Assembly (NCBI RefSeq): GCF_032917945.1 | Contig: NZ_CP136624.1 | Location: 5,766,001-5,830,000 of the forward strand | Reading direction: 5' to 3' | DNA: 64,000 bases | Origin: Bradyrhizobium sp. sBnM-33 | Lineage (GTDB): Bacteria; Pseudomonadota; Alphaproteobacteria; Rhizobiales; Xanthobacteraceae | In this document: piece by piece, positions 26,370-35,093 of the stretch | Position numbering within the stretch: position 1 is the stretch's first letter | How the letters are laid out: the number at the start of each line of letters is the position of its first letter | Position numbers and translations under genes: made by a program | Notes under the pieces: model-generated | Database searches by the model: none | The model's input: the letters and a program-made list of their open reading frames with translations, nothing else | Told to the model about the DNA's origin: nothing

Positions 26370-26987
26370 GTGGCAAGCTTCCGGCGCCACTGGCGAGTAC
26401 TGTTGGTTGCAGCCGGGCTGCTGGTGACGACGTCCGCCGGCCATGCGCAGACATCAGCGCAAACGCCGAAACCCGCGCAGATCGATCGCAACGGGGTGCT
26501 GATCCTGATCAGGTCGTCCCTGCTCGCGCTCGATCAGGCCAACAAGACCGGCAATTATACCGTGCTGCGCGACATCGGCGCGCCCGGCTTCCAGAGTAAC
26601 TCGGCCGCCCGGCTCGGTGAGATCTTCGCCAAGCTGCGCAACGACAGTCTCGATCTCTCCGGCGTTGCTGTGATTGATCCGCAGCTCAATCTGCTGCCGC
26701 AGATCGAGGCCAATGGCCTGATGCGTATGGCGGGCTTCTTCCCTTCGGTGCCGACGCAAGTCAATTTCGATCTGTCGTTTGCGCCGGTGAACGGACAGTG
26801 GCGGCTGTTCGGCATCTCTGTCGGCGTCGGATCGTCCGCCCCCGCCGCACCTGAGCCACCCGCGCAGCCGATCGCGCAAAGGCCTCCTCCTAACAACGCC
26901 AAGCAGGCCGCATCAGCAAAGCCCGCGCCCGCGATCAAGCTCGCGCCGCCGGAGAACAAGCCAACCGGCAACCAGCAACCTAAATAG
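26370..26987 (+). CDS. Exported protein of unknown function, coupled to the adhesin gene
   Basis: Protein of 205 residues starting at GTG 26370, two bases after the adhesin stop. A signal peptide covers about 1-26 (VLLVAAGLLVTTSAGHAQ). The middle (about 40-155) is a compact domain, with LDQANKTGNYTVLRDIGAPGFQ at its start and an NGQWRLFGISV strand at its end, resembling NTF2-like or lipoprotein-type folds, though I cannot name a family. The C-terminal 45 residues are Pro/Ala/Lys-rich. The tight spacing suggests it works with the adhesin, for instance in periplasmic transit (inference). Confidence 0.8.
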   Translation: MASFRRHWRVLLVAAGLLVTTSAGHAQTSAQTPKPAQIDRNGVLILIRSSLLALDQANKTGNYTVLRDIGAPGFQSNSAARLGEIFAKLRNDSLDLSGVAVIDPQLNLLPQIEANGLMRMAGFFPSVPTQVNFDLSFAPVNGQWRLFGISVGVGSSAPAAPEPPAQPIAQRPPPNNAKQAASAKPAPAIKLAPPENKPTGNQQPK

Positions 26988-27283
26988 ACTGGGCGCGCGG
27001 CCTGCAATGCAAGGTGCTGCATCTCGGGCAGCACAATTTCCGCAGTGCCTCACCGAAAGCCTGCGAGGCCAGAACCGGTGGTAATGTGGGGTGATCCCAC
27101 CGCCCCGGTTACTGTGCCCTTCTCTTGACATTGGTTAACGGAACAGATTCAGCAGGTTCTGTTCGCCTTTTTATGAACAGGATGAGGCATTTGAAAGGGG
27201 TCCAGAACGGCCTAAAGGCTTCCCCTTGGCCGCGTTGTTACCTATAACCCCGCGACCCGCCCGCCCCTTTTGCTGGAATCTAG
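26988..27283. other. Intergenic region upstream of aroQ
   Basis: No gene seen. It contains TTGACA (27126-27131), an interrupted palindrome GAACAGA-N10-TCTGTTC (27141-27164) and a T-rich run at 27165-27172. TTGACA lacks a matching -10 at 17 bp. These may be promoter and operator parts for aroQ. Confidence 0.35.
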
Positions 27284-27763
27284 ATGGCCCAAGGAAGCAC
27301 CCAAGCCTCTGCCGCGACGATTTATGTGCTCAACGGCCCGAACCTCAACATGTTGGGGACGCGCGAGCCCGAAACCTACGGCCATGCTACGCTCGCCGAC
27401 GTCGAAAAACTTTGCGTCGAAACGGCAGCACAGTTCGGCCTGAAGGCCGATTGCCGCCAGTCCAACCGCGAGGGCGAGTTGATCGACTTCATCCATGAGG
27501 CGCATGCGAAGAAGGCGGCCGGGATCATCATCAACGCCGGCGGGTATTCGCACACCTCGATCGCGTTGCACGATGCGCTGGTCGCGGTCAAAATCCCGAC
27601 GGTGGAAGTGCACATCAGCAACATCCACGCCCGCGAGAGCTTCCGTCACCACTCCTTCACGGCCATGGCCGCCTTTGCATCGCTCTGCGGTTTCGGCGTC
27701 GATGGCTACCGGCTCGCAATATCAGGCCTGGCCGCCAAACTCGGCGCCAAGGCCAAAGACTGA
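27284..27763 (+). CDS. aroQ: 3-dehydroquinate dehydratase, type II
   Basis: Cytosolic dodecameric enzyme of the shikimate pathway converting 3-dehydroquinate to 3-dehydroshikimate; 159 residues, the usual size. Motifs: [18 protein letters not shown] (with the catalytic Tyr of the flexible loop), [12 protein letters not shown], and [17 protein letters not shown] (catalytic His and substrate-binding residues). ATG 27284 is used. accB follows 86 bp downstream, and the aroQ-accB-accC order is, from memory, widespread in alphaproteobacteria. Confidence 0.96.
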   Translation: MAQGSTQASAATIYVLNGPNLNMLGTREPETYGHATLADVEKLCVETAAQFGLKADCRQSNREGELIDFIHEAHAKKAAGIIINAGGYSHTSIALHDALVAVKIPTVEVHISNIHARESFRHHSFTAMAAFASLCGFGVDGYRLAISGLAAKLGAKAKD

Positions 27764-27849
27764 CTTCAAAAACTGACCTCAAAAATCTGACGTCGAACGA
27801 CACCTGACGCTTAAGCCGTCACCCACATCGAGAATTCCGGATCAAGAGC

Positions 27850-28347
27850 ATGGCCCGCCAGCCCGACAACAAGTCAGCGGACAAATCAGCCGCAAACCTA
27901 AAGAGCGACGACAGCGAGCTCATTCGCGAACTCGCGCTGTTGCTGGACGAGACCAGCCTGACCGAGATCGAGATCGAGCGCGCTGGGCTGCGGGTGCGTG
28001 TCGCGCGCAACATCAGCGTGTCGGCGGCGATGCCGGCGAGCTTCCAGCCGGCGCCGGCTGCGGCGGCAGCTATCGCTGCGGCGAGCGCTGCGGGTGCTGA
28101 TCTGGCCAAGCATCCAGGCGTGGTCCCCTCGCCGATGGTCGGCACCGCCTATTGGGCGCCTGAACCCGGCGCCAAGCCGTTCATCGAGGTCGGCACCAAA
28201 GTCTCGGCCGGCCAGACTCTCCTGATCATCGAAGCGATGAAGACGATGAACCAGATCCCGTCGCCGCGCGCGGGCACGGTGACGCAAATTCTCGTCGAGG
28301 ACGGCCAGCCGGTCGAATTCGGCGAGCCATTGGTCATTATTGAGTAG
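27850..28347 (+). CDS. accB: Biotin carboxyl carrier protein of acetyl-CoA carboxylase
   Basis: BCCP subunit of 165 residues that carries biotin between the carboxylase and transferase sites in fatty-acid synthesis. The C-terminal biotinyl domain (about 88-165) carries the biotinylated Lys in EAMKTMNQI, about 35 residues from the end as expected. The middle is a flexible Pro/Ala-rich linker, and the N-terminus ([20 protein letters not shown]) is the part that contacts AccC. accC begins 88 bp downstream, separated by an unusual palindromic repeat. Confidence 0.95.
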   Translation: MARQPDNKSADKSAANLKSDDSELIRELALLLDETSLTEIEIERAGLRVRVARNISVSAAMPASFQPAPAAAAAIAAASAAGADLAKHPGVVPSPMVGTAYWAPEPGAKPFIEVGTKVSAGQTLLIIEAMKTMNQIPSPRAGTVTQILVEDGQPVEFGEPLVIIE

Positions 28348-28349
28348 AT

Positions 28350-28422
28350 GGCGAATGGCGAGTAGCGAATAACGAATGGTCTTGAGCGCTGACCATTCGC
28401 CATTCGCCACTCGCTACTCGCC
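28350..28422. repeat. Large imperfect hairpin built of GGCGART heptamers, between accB and accC
   Basis: Arms of 32 bases (28350-28381 and 28391-28422) match at 27 positions around the 9-base loop TTGAGCGCT. Each arm is a run of heptamer variants (GGCGAAT, GGCGAGT, AGCGAAT, AACGAAT). It fills nearly the whole accB-accC gap and would form a stable RNA structure inside the operon mRNA. Confidence 0.85.
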
Positions 28423-28434
28423 GGCGGGAGCCGC

Positions 28435-29796
28435 ATGTTCGACAAGATCCTCATAGCCAATCGCGGCGAAATTGCCCTGCGCGTGCTGCGCGCGTGCAAG
28501 GAGCTCGGCATCTCCACCGTTGCCGTGCATTCCACCGCCGACGCCGACGCGATGCATGTGCGGCTCGCCGACGAGAGCGTCTGCATCGGGCCGCCGCCTT
28601 CCAAGGACTCCTATCTCAACGTCCCGGCGCTGCTCGCGGCCTGCGAGATAACGGGCGCGGATGCCGTGCATCCCGGCTACGGCTTTCTTTCCGAGAACGC
28701 CCGCTTCGCCGAAATCCTCGCCGAGCACAATCTGCATTTCATCGGCCCGAAGGCCGAACACATCCGCCTGATGGGCGACAAAATCGAGGCCAAGAAGACC
28801 GCCAAGCGGCTCGGCATTCCGGTGGTACCGGGCTCCGACGGCGCGGTCTCGTCGGACGACGACGCGCTGGCGATCGGCAAGGCGATCGGCTTTCCTGTGC
28901 TGGTGAAAGCGGCGGCCGGCGGCGGCGGACGCGGCATGAAGGTGGCGCGCACCGCCGACGACCTGATGCTGGCGCTGTCCACCGCCTCCAACGAGGCGAA
29001 ATCCGCGTTCGGCGACGCCTCGGTCTATCTCGAAAAATACCTGCAGAAGCCGCGCCACATCGAGATCCAAATTCTCGGTGACGGCCGCGGCGGTGCGATC
29101 CATCTCGGCGAGCGCGATTGCTCGCTACAGCGCCGTCACCAGAAGGTCTGGGAAGAAGGCCCCTCGCCGGTTCTCGCCGCCGCCGCCCGCGCCAAGATCG
29201 GCGAGACCTGCGCCAAGGCGATGCGGGACATGAAATATCTCGGCGTCGGCACCATCGAATTCCTCTATGAGGATGGCGAGTTCTATTTCATCGAGATGAA
29301 CACGCGCATCCAGGTCGAGCATCCCGTCACCGAGAGCATCACCGACATCGACCTCGTGCTGGAGCAAATCCGGATCGCCGCCGGCGGCGACTTGCCCGCG
29401 AAGCAGGACGAGATTGCTATCATCGGGCATGCCATCGAATGCCGCGTCAATGCGGAAAACCCGCAGACCTTCCGCCCCTCGCCCGGCAAGATCACGCAAT
29501 TCCACCCGCCCGGGGGGCTCGGCGTGCGGATCGATTCCGCGGTCTATCAGGGTTACGTCATTCCGCCCTACTATGATTCACTCGTCGGCAAGCTGATCGT
29601 GCACGGCAAGACTCGCGCCGAATGCCTGATGCGGCTGCGCCGGGCACTCGACGAGATGGTGGTCGACGGCATCGAAACCACGCTGCCGCTGTTCCGGGCG
29701 CTGGTCCGGGAGGCCGATATCATCAACGGCGACTACCACATTCACTGGCTCGAGCAGTACCTCGCCGGCCAGCCGGCGGACGGAAAAGCGCCGTAG
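28435..29796 (+). CDS. accC: Biotin carboxylase subunit of acetyl-CoA carboxylase
   Basis: ATP-grasp enzyme of 453 residues that carboxylates the biotin of AccB with bicarbonate and ATP. It starts with [17 protein letters not shown]. The Gly-rich ATP loop is [13 protein letters not shown] (about 158-170), and the metal/substrate region is [16 protein letters not shown] (about 285-300), containing the catalytic Glu and Arg. Length and motifs are complete. GGGAG lies just upstream of ATG 28435. In related genomes aat often comes next; here 10 kb of signalling and catabolic genes intervene. Confidence 0.97.
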   Translation: MFDKILIANRGEIALRVLRACKELGISTVAVHSTADADAMHVRLADESVCIGPPPSKDSYLNVPALLAACEITGADAVHPGYGFLSENARFAEILAEHNLHFIGPKAEHIRLMGDKIEAKKTAKRLGIPVVPGSDGAVSSDDDALAIGKAIGFPVLVKAAAGGGGRGMKVARTADDLMLALSTASNEAKSAFGDASVYLEKYLQKPRHIEIQILGDGRGGAIHLGERDCSLQRRHQKVWEEGPSPVLAAAARAKIGETCAKAMRDMKYLGVGTIEFLYEDGEFYFIEMNTRIQVEHPVTESITDIDLVLEQIRIAAGGDLPAKQDEIAIIGHAIECRVNAENPQTFRPSPGKITQFHPPGGLGVRIDSAVYQGYVIPPYYDSLVGKLIVHGKTRAECLMRLRRALDEMVVDGIETTLPLFRALVREADIINGDYHIHWLEQYLAGQPADGKAP

Positions 29797-29887
29797 CTGC
29801 CTCGGAAGTTCCCCTACCAATGGAACCAATTAGACCCTCCCGGTATTAGGAGGTGTTGGGGCATTCAGGCAGGGCAGTTTCGTCTTT

Positions 29888-31435
29888 ATGAACCGAGATC
29901 TTGTGACCGCTGATGCTCAGCGCCGGCGCGCCATGGGACAAATCCTGCTGCTCGCGGCGGCATTGTTGGTGCTGGTAGCCGTCAGCGCCGCCTCCGTCAT
30001 GCTCGTCAACGAAGCGCGCAAGGCCAACGCTTCGGTAGTTCAAACCATTGAGGTGCAGAATCACCTCAATGCCCTGCTCTTGGAAATACGGCGAGCCGAA
30101 AGCGGCGCCCGCGGCTATCTCTTGACCTCGGGACCGGAGTTTCTTCGCGACCACGATTCTGCAGTGTCCAATGTCCTGCCCTATTTCGAAAAGTTGGAGC
30201 GATCGACGAGCGACAACGCCGCCCAGGTCGAACACTTAAAGAAGCTGCGGCCAGCGATCGAGACCCGGCTCAGCCAGTTCGCCAAAGAGATGACTTTCGT
30301 CAAGCAGGGCGATCCGCAGAGTGCTACCGCCCTGGTACGCGAAGCGGCTGCCGGCGATACGAGCACGATCATCCGCGATGTCGCACAGGCTATGCGGGCC
30401 GAGGAAGACCGGCTGTTTCTGGCACGCACCGCGACCGCAGATCGCACTCAGCAGTTGGCCTCGCTGGTGACGGTGGCGGGATCTGGCCTCGTAATCGCGC
30501 TCGCCGGAATTTCAATCTTTCTGGTGCGACGCTCATCGCGCGCCCGCGACGAGGCCGAGACGCAATTGCGCGACAGCAATCTCAATCTCGAAAACACCAT
30601 CGACGAGCGCACGGCGGACCTGCGCGAGGCCAATGACGAGATCCAGCGCTTCGCCTATATCGTCAGCCACGATCTGCGCTCACCGCTGGTGAACATCATG
30701 GGCTTCACCAGCGAGCTCGAGGAATTGCGCGGGGACATCTTCAAACGGATCGCAGCACTTTCCCGCGCGCAATCCGAAGCGCCGCCCGCCCCGGAAAATG
30801 CCACCGATACCGCCGAGCCCGTACTCGAAGGTCAAGACAAGAAGCTCTCGGAGGACTTCTCCGAGGCGCTCGCCTTCATTAAATCGTCGATCGGCAAGAT
30901 GGATCGGCTGATATCGGCGATCCTCAATCTCACCCGCGAGGGGCGGCGCGAGTTCGAGCCGGTCTGGATCAATACCAAAGAGCTGATCGAAGGCATTGTG
31001 GCGACCGTGGCGCACCAGGCCGCGGAAGCCCAGGCCGAGATCCGGATCGACGCATTGCCGAATATCGTCAGCGATCGCCTTGCGCTGGAGCAGATATTCT
31101 CCAATCTGATCGACAATGCGCTCAAATATCTCAAGACCGGCGTCCCCGGCGAAATCACGGTTCGCGGCCGCACCAAGCTCGGCTTTGCGGTTTTCGAGAT
31201 AACAGACAATGGCCGCGGCATCGATCCCAAGGATCATCAGCGCATTTTCGATTTGTTCCGCCGCGCGGGAACCCAGGACAAGCCGGGACAAGGCATCGGG
31301 CTTGCCCATGTACGCGCATTGGTGCGCCGCTTGGGAGGAACCATGTCGGTCGCATCGGAACTTCACCAGGGCAGCACGTTCACGATCACGCTGCCTATTA
31401 ATTGGCCAGCGGGTAACCGGAACATACGGACATGA
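29888..31435 (+). CDS. CHASE3-domain sensor histidine kinase
   Basis: Membrane kinase of 515 residues. TM1 about 17-40, periplasmic CHASE3 helical sensor about 43-185 (ending near MRAEEDRLFLARTA), TM2 about 193-215, a coiled linker, then HisKA with the phospho-His in YIVSHDLRSPLVNIMGF (about 262). An insert of about 65 residues rich in Ala/Pro/Glu separates the two HisKA helices. HATPase_c covers about 385-505 (N-box FSNLIDNALKY, G boxes ITDNGRGI and GQGIGLA). The gene overlaps the next by ATGA. The layout resembles cyanobacterial/rhizobial phytochrome-linked kinases that partner with Rcp1-like single-domain receivers. Confidence 0.9.
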   Translation: MNRDLVTADAQRRRAMGQILLLAAALLVLVAVSAASVMLVNEARKANASVVQTIEVQNHLNALLLEIRRAESGARGYLLTSGPEFLRDHDSAVSNVLPYFEKLERSTSDNAAQVEHLKKLRPAIETRLSQFAKEMTFVKQGDPQSATALVREAAAGDTSTIIRDVAQAMRAEEDRLFLARTATADRTQQLASLVTVAGSGLVIALAGISIFLVRRSSRARDEAETQLRDSNLNLENTIDERTADLREANDEIQRFAYIVSHDLRSPLVNIMGFTSELEELRGDIFKRIAALSRAQSEAPPAPENATDTAEPVLEGQDKKLSEDFSEALAFIKSSIGKMDRLISAILNLTREGRREFEPVWINTKELIEGIVATVAHQAAEAQAEIRIDALPNIVSDRLALEQIFSNLIDNALKYLKTGVPGEITVRGRTKLGFAVFEITDNGRGIDPKDHQRIFDLFRRAGTQDKPGQGIGLAHVRALVRRLGGTMSVASELHQGSTFTITLPINWPAGNRNIRT

Positions 31436-31872
31436 GTAATCCAGTCACCATCATCATGATCGAGGACGACGAGGGCCATGCTCGCCTGATCGAACGGAAC
31501 ATCCGCCGATCCGGCGTCAACAACGAGATAATACCGTTCACCAGCGGTACAGAAGCGCTGAACTATCTGTTCGGCAAGGACGGGACGGGCCTCGACCACA
31601 AGGGCGGCGCGCTTCTAATTCTGCTCGATCTCAACTTGCCCGATACGTCCGGCATCGACATTCTGAAACGGGTGAAGGAAAACCAGTATCTCAAGACCAC
31701 GCCGGTCGTGGTGCTGACCACGACCGACGACTCCTACGAGATCAAGCGCTGCTACGAACTCGGTTGCAACGTCTACATCACCAAGCCCGTGAACTACGAA
31801 AGCTTCGCCAACGCCATTCGCCAACTCGGTCTGTTCTTTTCCGTCATTCAGGTCCCTCCGGCCGCCACATGA
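31432..31872 (+). CDS. Single-domain response regulator (Rcp1-like CheY fold)
   Basis: Stand-alone receiver of 146 residues with no output domain. Acid pair IEDDEGHARL (about 10-13), phospho-acceptor Asp in LLDLNLPDTSG (about 65), Thr in VLTTTDD and Lys in ITKPVN. The loop that inserts GKDGTGLDHKGG before the phospho-Asp strand is characteristic of the Rcp1 subgroup. Both ends overlap neighbours by ATGA, so it is made in fixed ratio with the upstream kinase and the downstream receiver-kinase, and it probably shuttles phosphate between them. Confidence 0.92.
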   Translation: MSNPVTIIMIEDDEGHARLIERNIRRSGVNNEIIPFTSGTEALNYLFGKDGTGLDHKGGALLILLDLNLPDTSGIDILKRVKENQYLKTTPVVVLTTTDDSYEIKRCYELGCNVYITKPVNYESFANAIRQLGLFFSVIQVPPAAT

Positions 31873-32960
31873 AACCCGCGACGCCGACACTGCTCTATAT
31901 CGACGACGACGCCGGCCTCGCCCGGCTGGTCGACCGCGGCCTGACGCGGGCAGGCTTCAAGGTCGTGCACGCGGCGGGCGGCGAAGAGGGGCTGGCGCGG
32001 CTGGCGCAAGGCGGTATCGATGTGATTGCGCTCGACCAGTACATGCCGGGTCTCGACGGCCTCGAAACGCTCGAACGCATCATGGCGATACCGGACGCCC
32101 CGCCGGTGGTGTTTGTCACGGCCGCGCAGGATTCGGCAATCGCTGTCACGGCGCTGAAGGCCGGCGCCGCCGACTATCTCGTCAAGGACGTCAGGGGCGA
32201 TTTCATTCCGCTGCTTCAGGTCGCGATCGACGGCGCGCTCAGGCAGGCCGAGCTTCAACGGGCCCGCGACGAGGCCGAAGCCGAGGTTCACGCCTCACGC
32301 GACCGCTACGCGGCGCTCGCCGCCGAACGTGAAGTGCTGCTGCGCGAAGTCAACCACCGTGTCGGCAACTCCCTGCAGATCATCGCCTCGCTGCTGCACC
32401 TGCAGGCCAATTCGGCAACCCAGGACGATGTCAAGGCGGCGCTGACCAATGCGATGGGCCGCGTCGCCGCGGTCGCCCAGGTCCACCGTCGTCTCTATAC
32501 TTCGCACGATCTCAAGAGCGTGCTCTTGAACCAGTATCTCGAAGCTCTACTGGAAGATCTGCGCCGCTCGGCCGAGGGCAACAAGATGTCGCGGCTGACG
32601 CTCAAGGCCGAACCGATCGAGATCGACCCGGACCGCGCGGTGGCGATCGGCATCATCGTCAACGAACTGGTGATGAACGCCGTCAAATACGCCTATCCCG
32701 ATGGCGCCGGTCCCATTCACGTCGAGCTCAAGCCCGACGGCGAAGACCTCGTGGTCTCGATCGCGGACGACGGCGTCGGCCTCAACGCCAAGTCAGACCC
32801 GCGTTCCACCGGCATGGGACAACGCATCGTGAGCGCCATGGCCGCCAAACTGGATGCCAGTGCCGAGCGCGATCCCAACCACCACGGCACCAGGATCGTA
32901 CTGCGCTTCCGCCGCGTCGCGGCAGCGGCGCCGAAGTCGAACAACGCCGCGGCGAGCTAG
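31869..32960 (+). CDS. Receiver domain fused to an HWE/HisKA_2-type histidine kinase
   Basis: Soluble protein of 363 residues. The N-terminal receiver (about 5-125) has IDDD and phospho-Asp in IALDQYMPGLDG, and Lys in YLVKDVRG. After a coiled linker comes a HisKA_2/HWE kinase (about 160-350): LLREVNHRVGNSLQIIASLL holds the His, followed by the HATPase region with NELVMNAVKYAYP and SIADDGVGL. Kinases of this class often feed the PhyR-NepR-EcfG general stress pathway in alphaproteobacteria; the sigma-EcfG-like promoter at 22.8 kb makes that thought reasonable, but no PhyR or EcfG gene is in the window. Confidence 0.9.
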   Translation: MKPATPTLLYIDDDAGLARLVDRGLTRAGFKVVHAAGGEEGLARLAQGGIDVIALDQYMPGLDGLETLERIMAIPDAPPVVFVTAAQDSAIAVTALKAGAADYLVKDVRGDFIPLLQVAIDGALRQAELQRARDEAEAEVHASRDRYAALAAEREVLLREVNHRVGNSLQIIASLLHLQANSATQDDVKAALTNAMGRVAAVAQVHRRLYTSHDLKSVLLNQYLEALLEDLRRSAEGNKMSRLTLKAEPIEIDPDRAVAIGIIVNELVMNAVKYAYPDGAGPIHVELKPDGEDLVVSIADDGVGLNAKSDPRSTGMGQRIVSAMAAKLDASAERDPNHHGTRIVLRFRRVAAAAPKSNNAAAS

Positions 32961-32970
32961 GCTTTGCGTT

Positions 32971-33026
32971 CCCCGGATGCTGCGCATCGTGCCGCACTTG
33001 CGGCATGGTGCGCTGCTGATCCGGGG
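32971..33026. repeat. Palindromic intergenic repeat
   Basis: CCCCGGAT...ATCCGGGG arms with an inner near-palindrome (GTGCCGCA/TGCGGCAT) form a long imperfect hairpin just after the receiver-kinase stop. Confidence 0.6.
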
Positions 33027-33049
33027 TCCCGTCCAACGGCATAGCATGG

Positions 33050-33096
33050 GTCCCGGCTCTGCGGAGCGGCGTCGCACGCCGCACCGCGTCCGGGAC
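33050..33096. repeat. Palindromic intergenic repeat of the GTCCCGG/CCGGGAC type
   Basis: Terminal arms GTCCCGG and CCGGGAC enclose two small hairpins (GCTC-TGCG-GAGC and GGCGT-CGC-ACGCC). The same ends (GCGTCCGGGAC) occur in the element at 49441-49533, so the two are related. Confidence 0.6.
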
Positions 33097-33144
33097 ATGA
33101 GGCCGGCTCGAAGGACGTCCTTTCCACGCGATCTTGGTTCACGG

Positions 33145-33933
33145 TCAATCCCTCGCCGTCGCCGCCTCTATCGCCCGCGCAGCCGCGACAAGTGCGTCCG
33201 CCACCTCGATCGCACGACGCGGACTCAACCTGTTGCGGATGGCGGAGAGCGTAATCGCGGCGGCGGGCTGGCCGTCAGGAGTCCGGATCCAGGCCGAAAG
33301 CGACTTCGTTCCCTGCACCAGGCCGACATCACGCAGATTGTAGCCTCGGCGGCGCGCGAGCTGGATTTGGCCAAGCACGGTGGCCGTATCGGTCCGGTAA
33401 GCACCAAATCGCGTTTCGTTGGCGAGCACGATCTTGCGCGCCTCTGCTGACGGCATGGCGGCCAGGATCGCCACTCCAGCGCTGCTGACGCCCAGGGGAC
33501 GGCGTACACCGACCTCGATCGACAACACCTGGATCGGATAGCTGCCGATGCGGCGCGCCACGCAAAGCGTATCAAGGCCGGTGCGTACCGTGAGAAACAA
33601 GGTATCGCCGAGTTGCGCCGACGCCGCCGCCAGATGCGGCTCGGCTGCAATCATCAGGGGCGAACGCGATGGACGCGCCAGCGCCAATTCGGGCACCTGG
33701 CGGCCGACAACATAATTTCCCGTCCGCTCGCTGCGCTCGACAATCCCCTCCTCGATCAGCACGTGCACGATGCGATGTACCGTAGGGCGGGCGAGCGAGG
33801 TCGCCTGCACGACTTCAGCCAGCGGTACGCCTCGTTCCCCGCCAACCGCGAGCGTCCGCAGCACGGCCAACGCGCGGCGGATCGCCTGCCCACCCTGTAG
33901 CGGCCCTCGTGCTTTTAATCGACCGTTCGTCAT
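33145..33933 (-). CDS. IclR-family transcriptional regulator
   Basis: Regulator of 262 residues. The winged helix is at about 15-75 (AIRRALAVLRTLAVGG...TSLARPTVHRIVHVLIEEGIVER); the IclR effector domain (about 85-255) binds small acids, often aromatic catabolites. The ATG at 33933 is chosen because the HTH region follows normally; the frame extends further upstream over the operator. It is divergent from a binding-protein gene and a catabolic cluster, and a 17-bp palindrome sits 14 bp upstream of its start, so it probably regulates both directions. Confidence 0.9.
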   Translation of the reverse strand: MTNGRLKARGPLQGGQAIRRALAVLRTLAVGGERGVPLAEVVQATSLARPTVHRIVHVLIEEGIVERSERTGNYVVGRQVPELALARPSRSPLMIAAEPHLAAASAQLGDTLFLTVRTGLDTLCVARRIGSYPIQVLSIEVGVRRPLGVSSAGVAILAAMPSAEARKIVLANETRFGAYRTDTATVLGQIQLARRRGYNLRDVGLVQGTKSLSAWIRTPDGQPAAAITLSAIRNRLSPRRAIEVADALVAAARAIEAATARD

Positions 33934-33946
33934 ACGCCCTGCCCGC

Positions 33947-33963
33947 TGTCCACATTGTGGACA
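33947..33963. promoter_or_regulatory. IclR operator candidate
   Basis: TGTCCACA-T-TGTGGACA is a perfect 8-1-8 palindrome in the iclR/tctC divergent gap. It overlaps a wider one, TTGTGG-N9-CCACAA (33955-33975). Size and symmetry fit an IclR dimer. Confidence 0.6.
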
Positions 33964-34104
33964 AAAACACCACAATTTGGTCGACAGCGGAAGGGCTGCG
34001 CGCAAGATCGCGGCGCGGAACAATACATGCGCGCATGCCGCTCGGACGGGGCTCGCGCAAAACAAGAATGTAGCGGCAGATGTGCCGCTTTTCGGGAGGA
34101 TGCG

Positions 34105-35082
34105 ATGAAATTTTTCGCGATCGCAGGCGTCGCTCTGTCGGCACTATTCACGGCAGCGTTGAACACACCGGCAGACGCCCAGCAATGGCCGGCGCGTCAG
34201 GTCAAGCTGATCGTCCCTTACCCGGCAGGCGGCAATGTCGACAGCGCCGCGCGCGTCATCGCCGACAGGCTGCAGGCGAAGCTGGGCCAACCGTTCATCG
34301 TGGAAAACAAGGCTGGCGCCGGCGGACTGATCGCCGGCGAGGCGTTCGCGAAAATGCCACCCGACGGCTATGCCTTGTTCGTCGGCGCCAATGGTCCGGT
34401 GCTGTTCGCACCCGAGATCGCCAAGCGCGAGGCCTACAACTGGAAGCGGGACTTCGTTCCCATCACCTCGATCACGATGACGCCGCTGGTGCTCGAAGTG
34501 CATCCATCGGTGAGGGCCAAGGACCTGAAGGAATTCATCGAGCTCGCTCGCCGCGATCCGGGCAAGCTGACGATGGCCTCGCCCGGCCAGGGCACCACCA
34601 ACCATCTGCTCAGCGAACTGATGCAGTCGACGCTGGGCCTGCAATGGCTGACGGTTCATTACCGCGGCAACGCGCCCGCTCTCAACGACCTGATCGGCGG
34701 ACAGGTGCAGTTTGCGCTGGACCAGATCTCCGTCGGATTGCCTTCGATCAAGAGCGGCATGCTGCGCGCGCTCGCCGTCACCGGTAGCCACCGTGCCTCC
34801 TGGCTGCCGGATGTCCCGACCTTCACTGAACTCGGCTACAAGGAATTCGACGGCCAGACTTTTACCGGCCTGTTCGCGCCGGCTGGCACGCCGGCCGAGA
34901 TCGTGACCAAGCTCCACGATACTCTCGCAGAGATCCTGAAAGATCCCGCGATCGTTCAGAAATTCAACGCGCTTGGCGCCGAGGCCGTATCTATGACGCC
35001 GGCAGAGTTCACGAGCTATCTCGAACGCGAGGACGCCAAGTGGATTCCCGTCGTCCGCAAGGCGAACATCAAGGCTGATTGA
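34105..35082 (+). CDS. Bug/TctC-type periplasmic solute-binding protein
   Basis: Binding protein of tripartite tricarboxylate transporters, 325 residues. The signal peptide is about 1-24 (ending ADAQQ). Family marks are VKLIVPYPAGGNVDSAARV, the substrate loop NKAGAGGLIAGEAFAKMPPDGY and GNAPALNDLIGGQVQFALDQ. ATG 34105 has GGGAGG seven bases upstream. The TctA/TctB membrane partners are not adjacent, as is common for these orphan proteins. The ligand is likely an aromatic or di/tricarboxylic acid degraded by the genes that follow (inference). Confidence 0.92.
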   Translation: MKFFAIAGVALSALFTAALNTPADAQQWPARQVKLIVPYPAGGNVDSAARVIADRLQAKLGQPFIVENKAGAGGLIAGEAFAKMPPDGYALFVGANGPVLFAPEIAKREAYNWKRDFVPITSITMTPLVLEVHPSVRAKDLKEFIELARRDPGKLTMASPGQGTTNHLLSELMQSTLGLQWLTVHYRGNAPALNDLIGGQVQFALDQISVGLPSIKSGMLRALAVTGSHRASWLPDVPTFTELGYKEFDGQTFTGLFAPAGTPAEIVTKLHDTLAEILKDPAIVQKFNALGAEAVSMTPAEFTSYLEREDAKWIPVVRKANIKAD

Positions 35083-35093
35083 AGCGCATCGCG

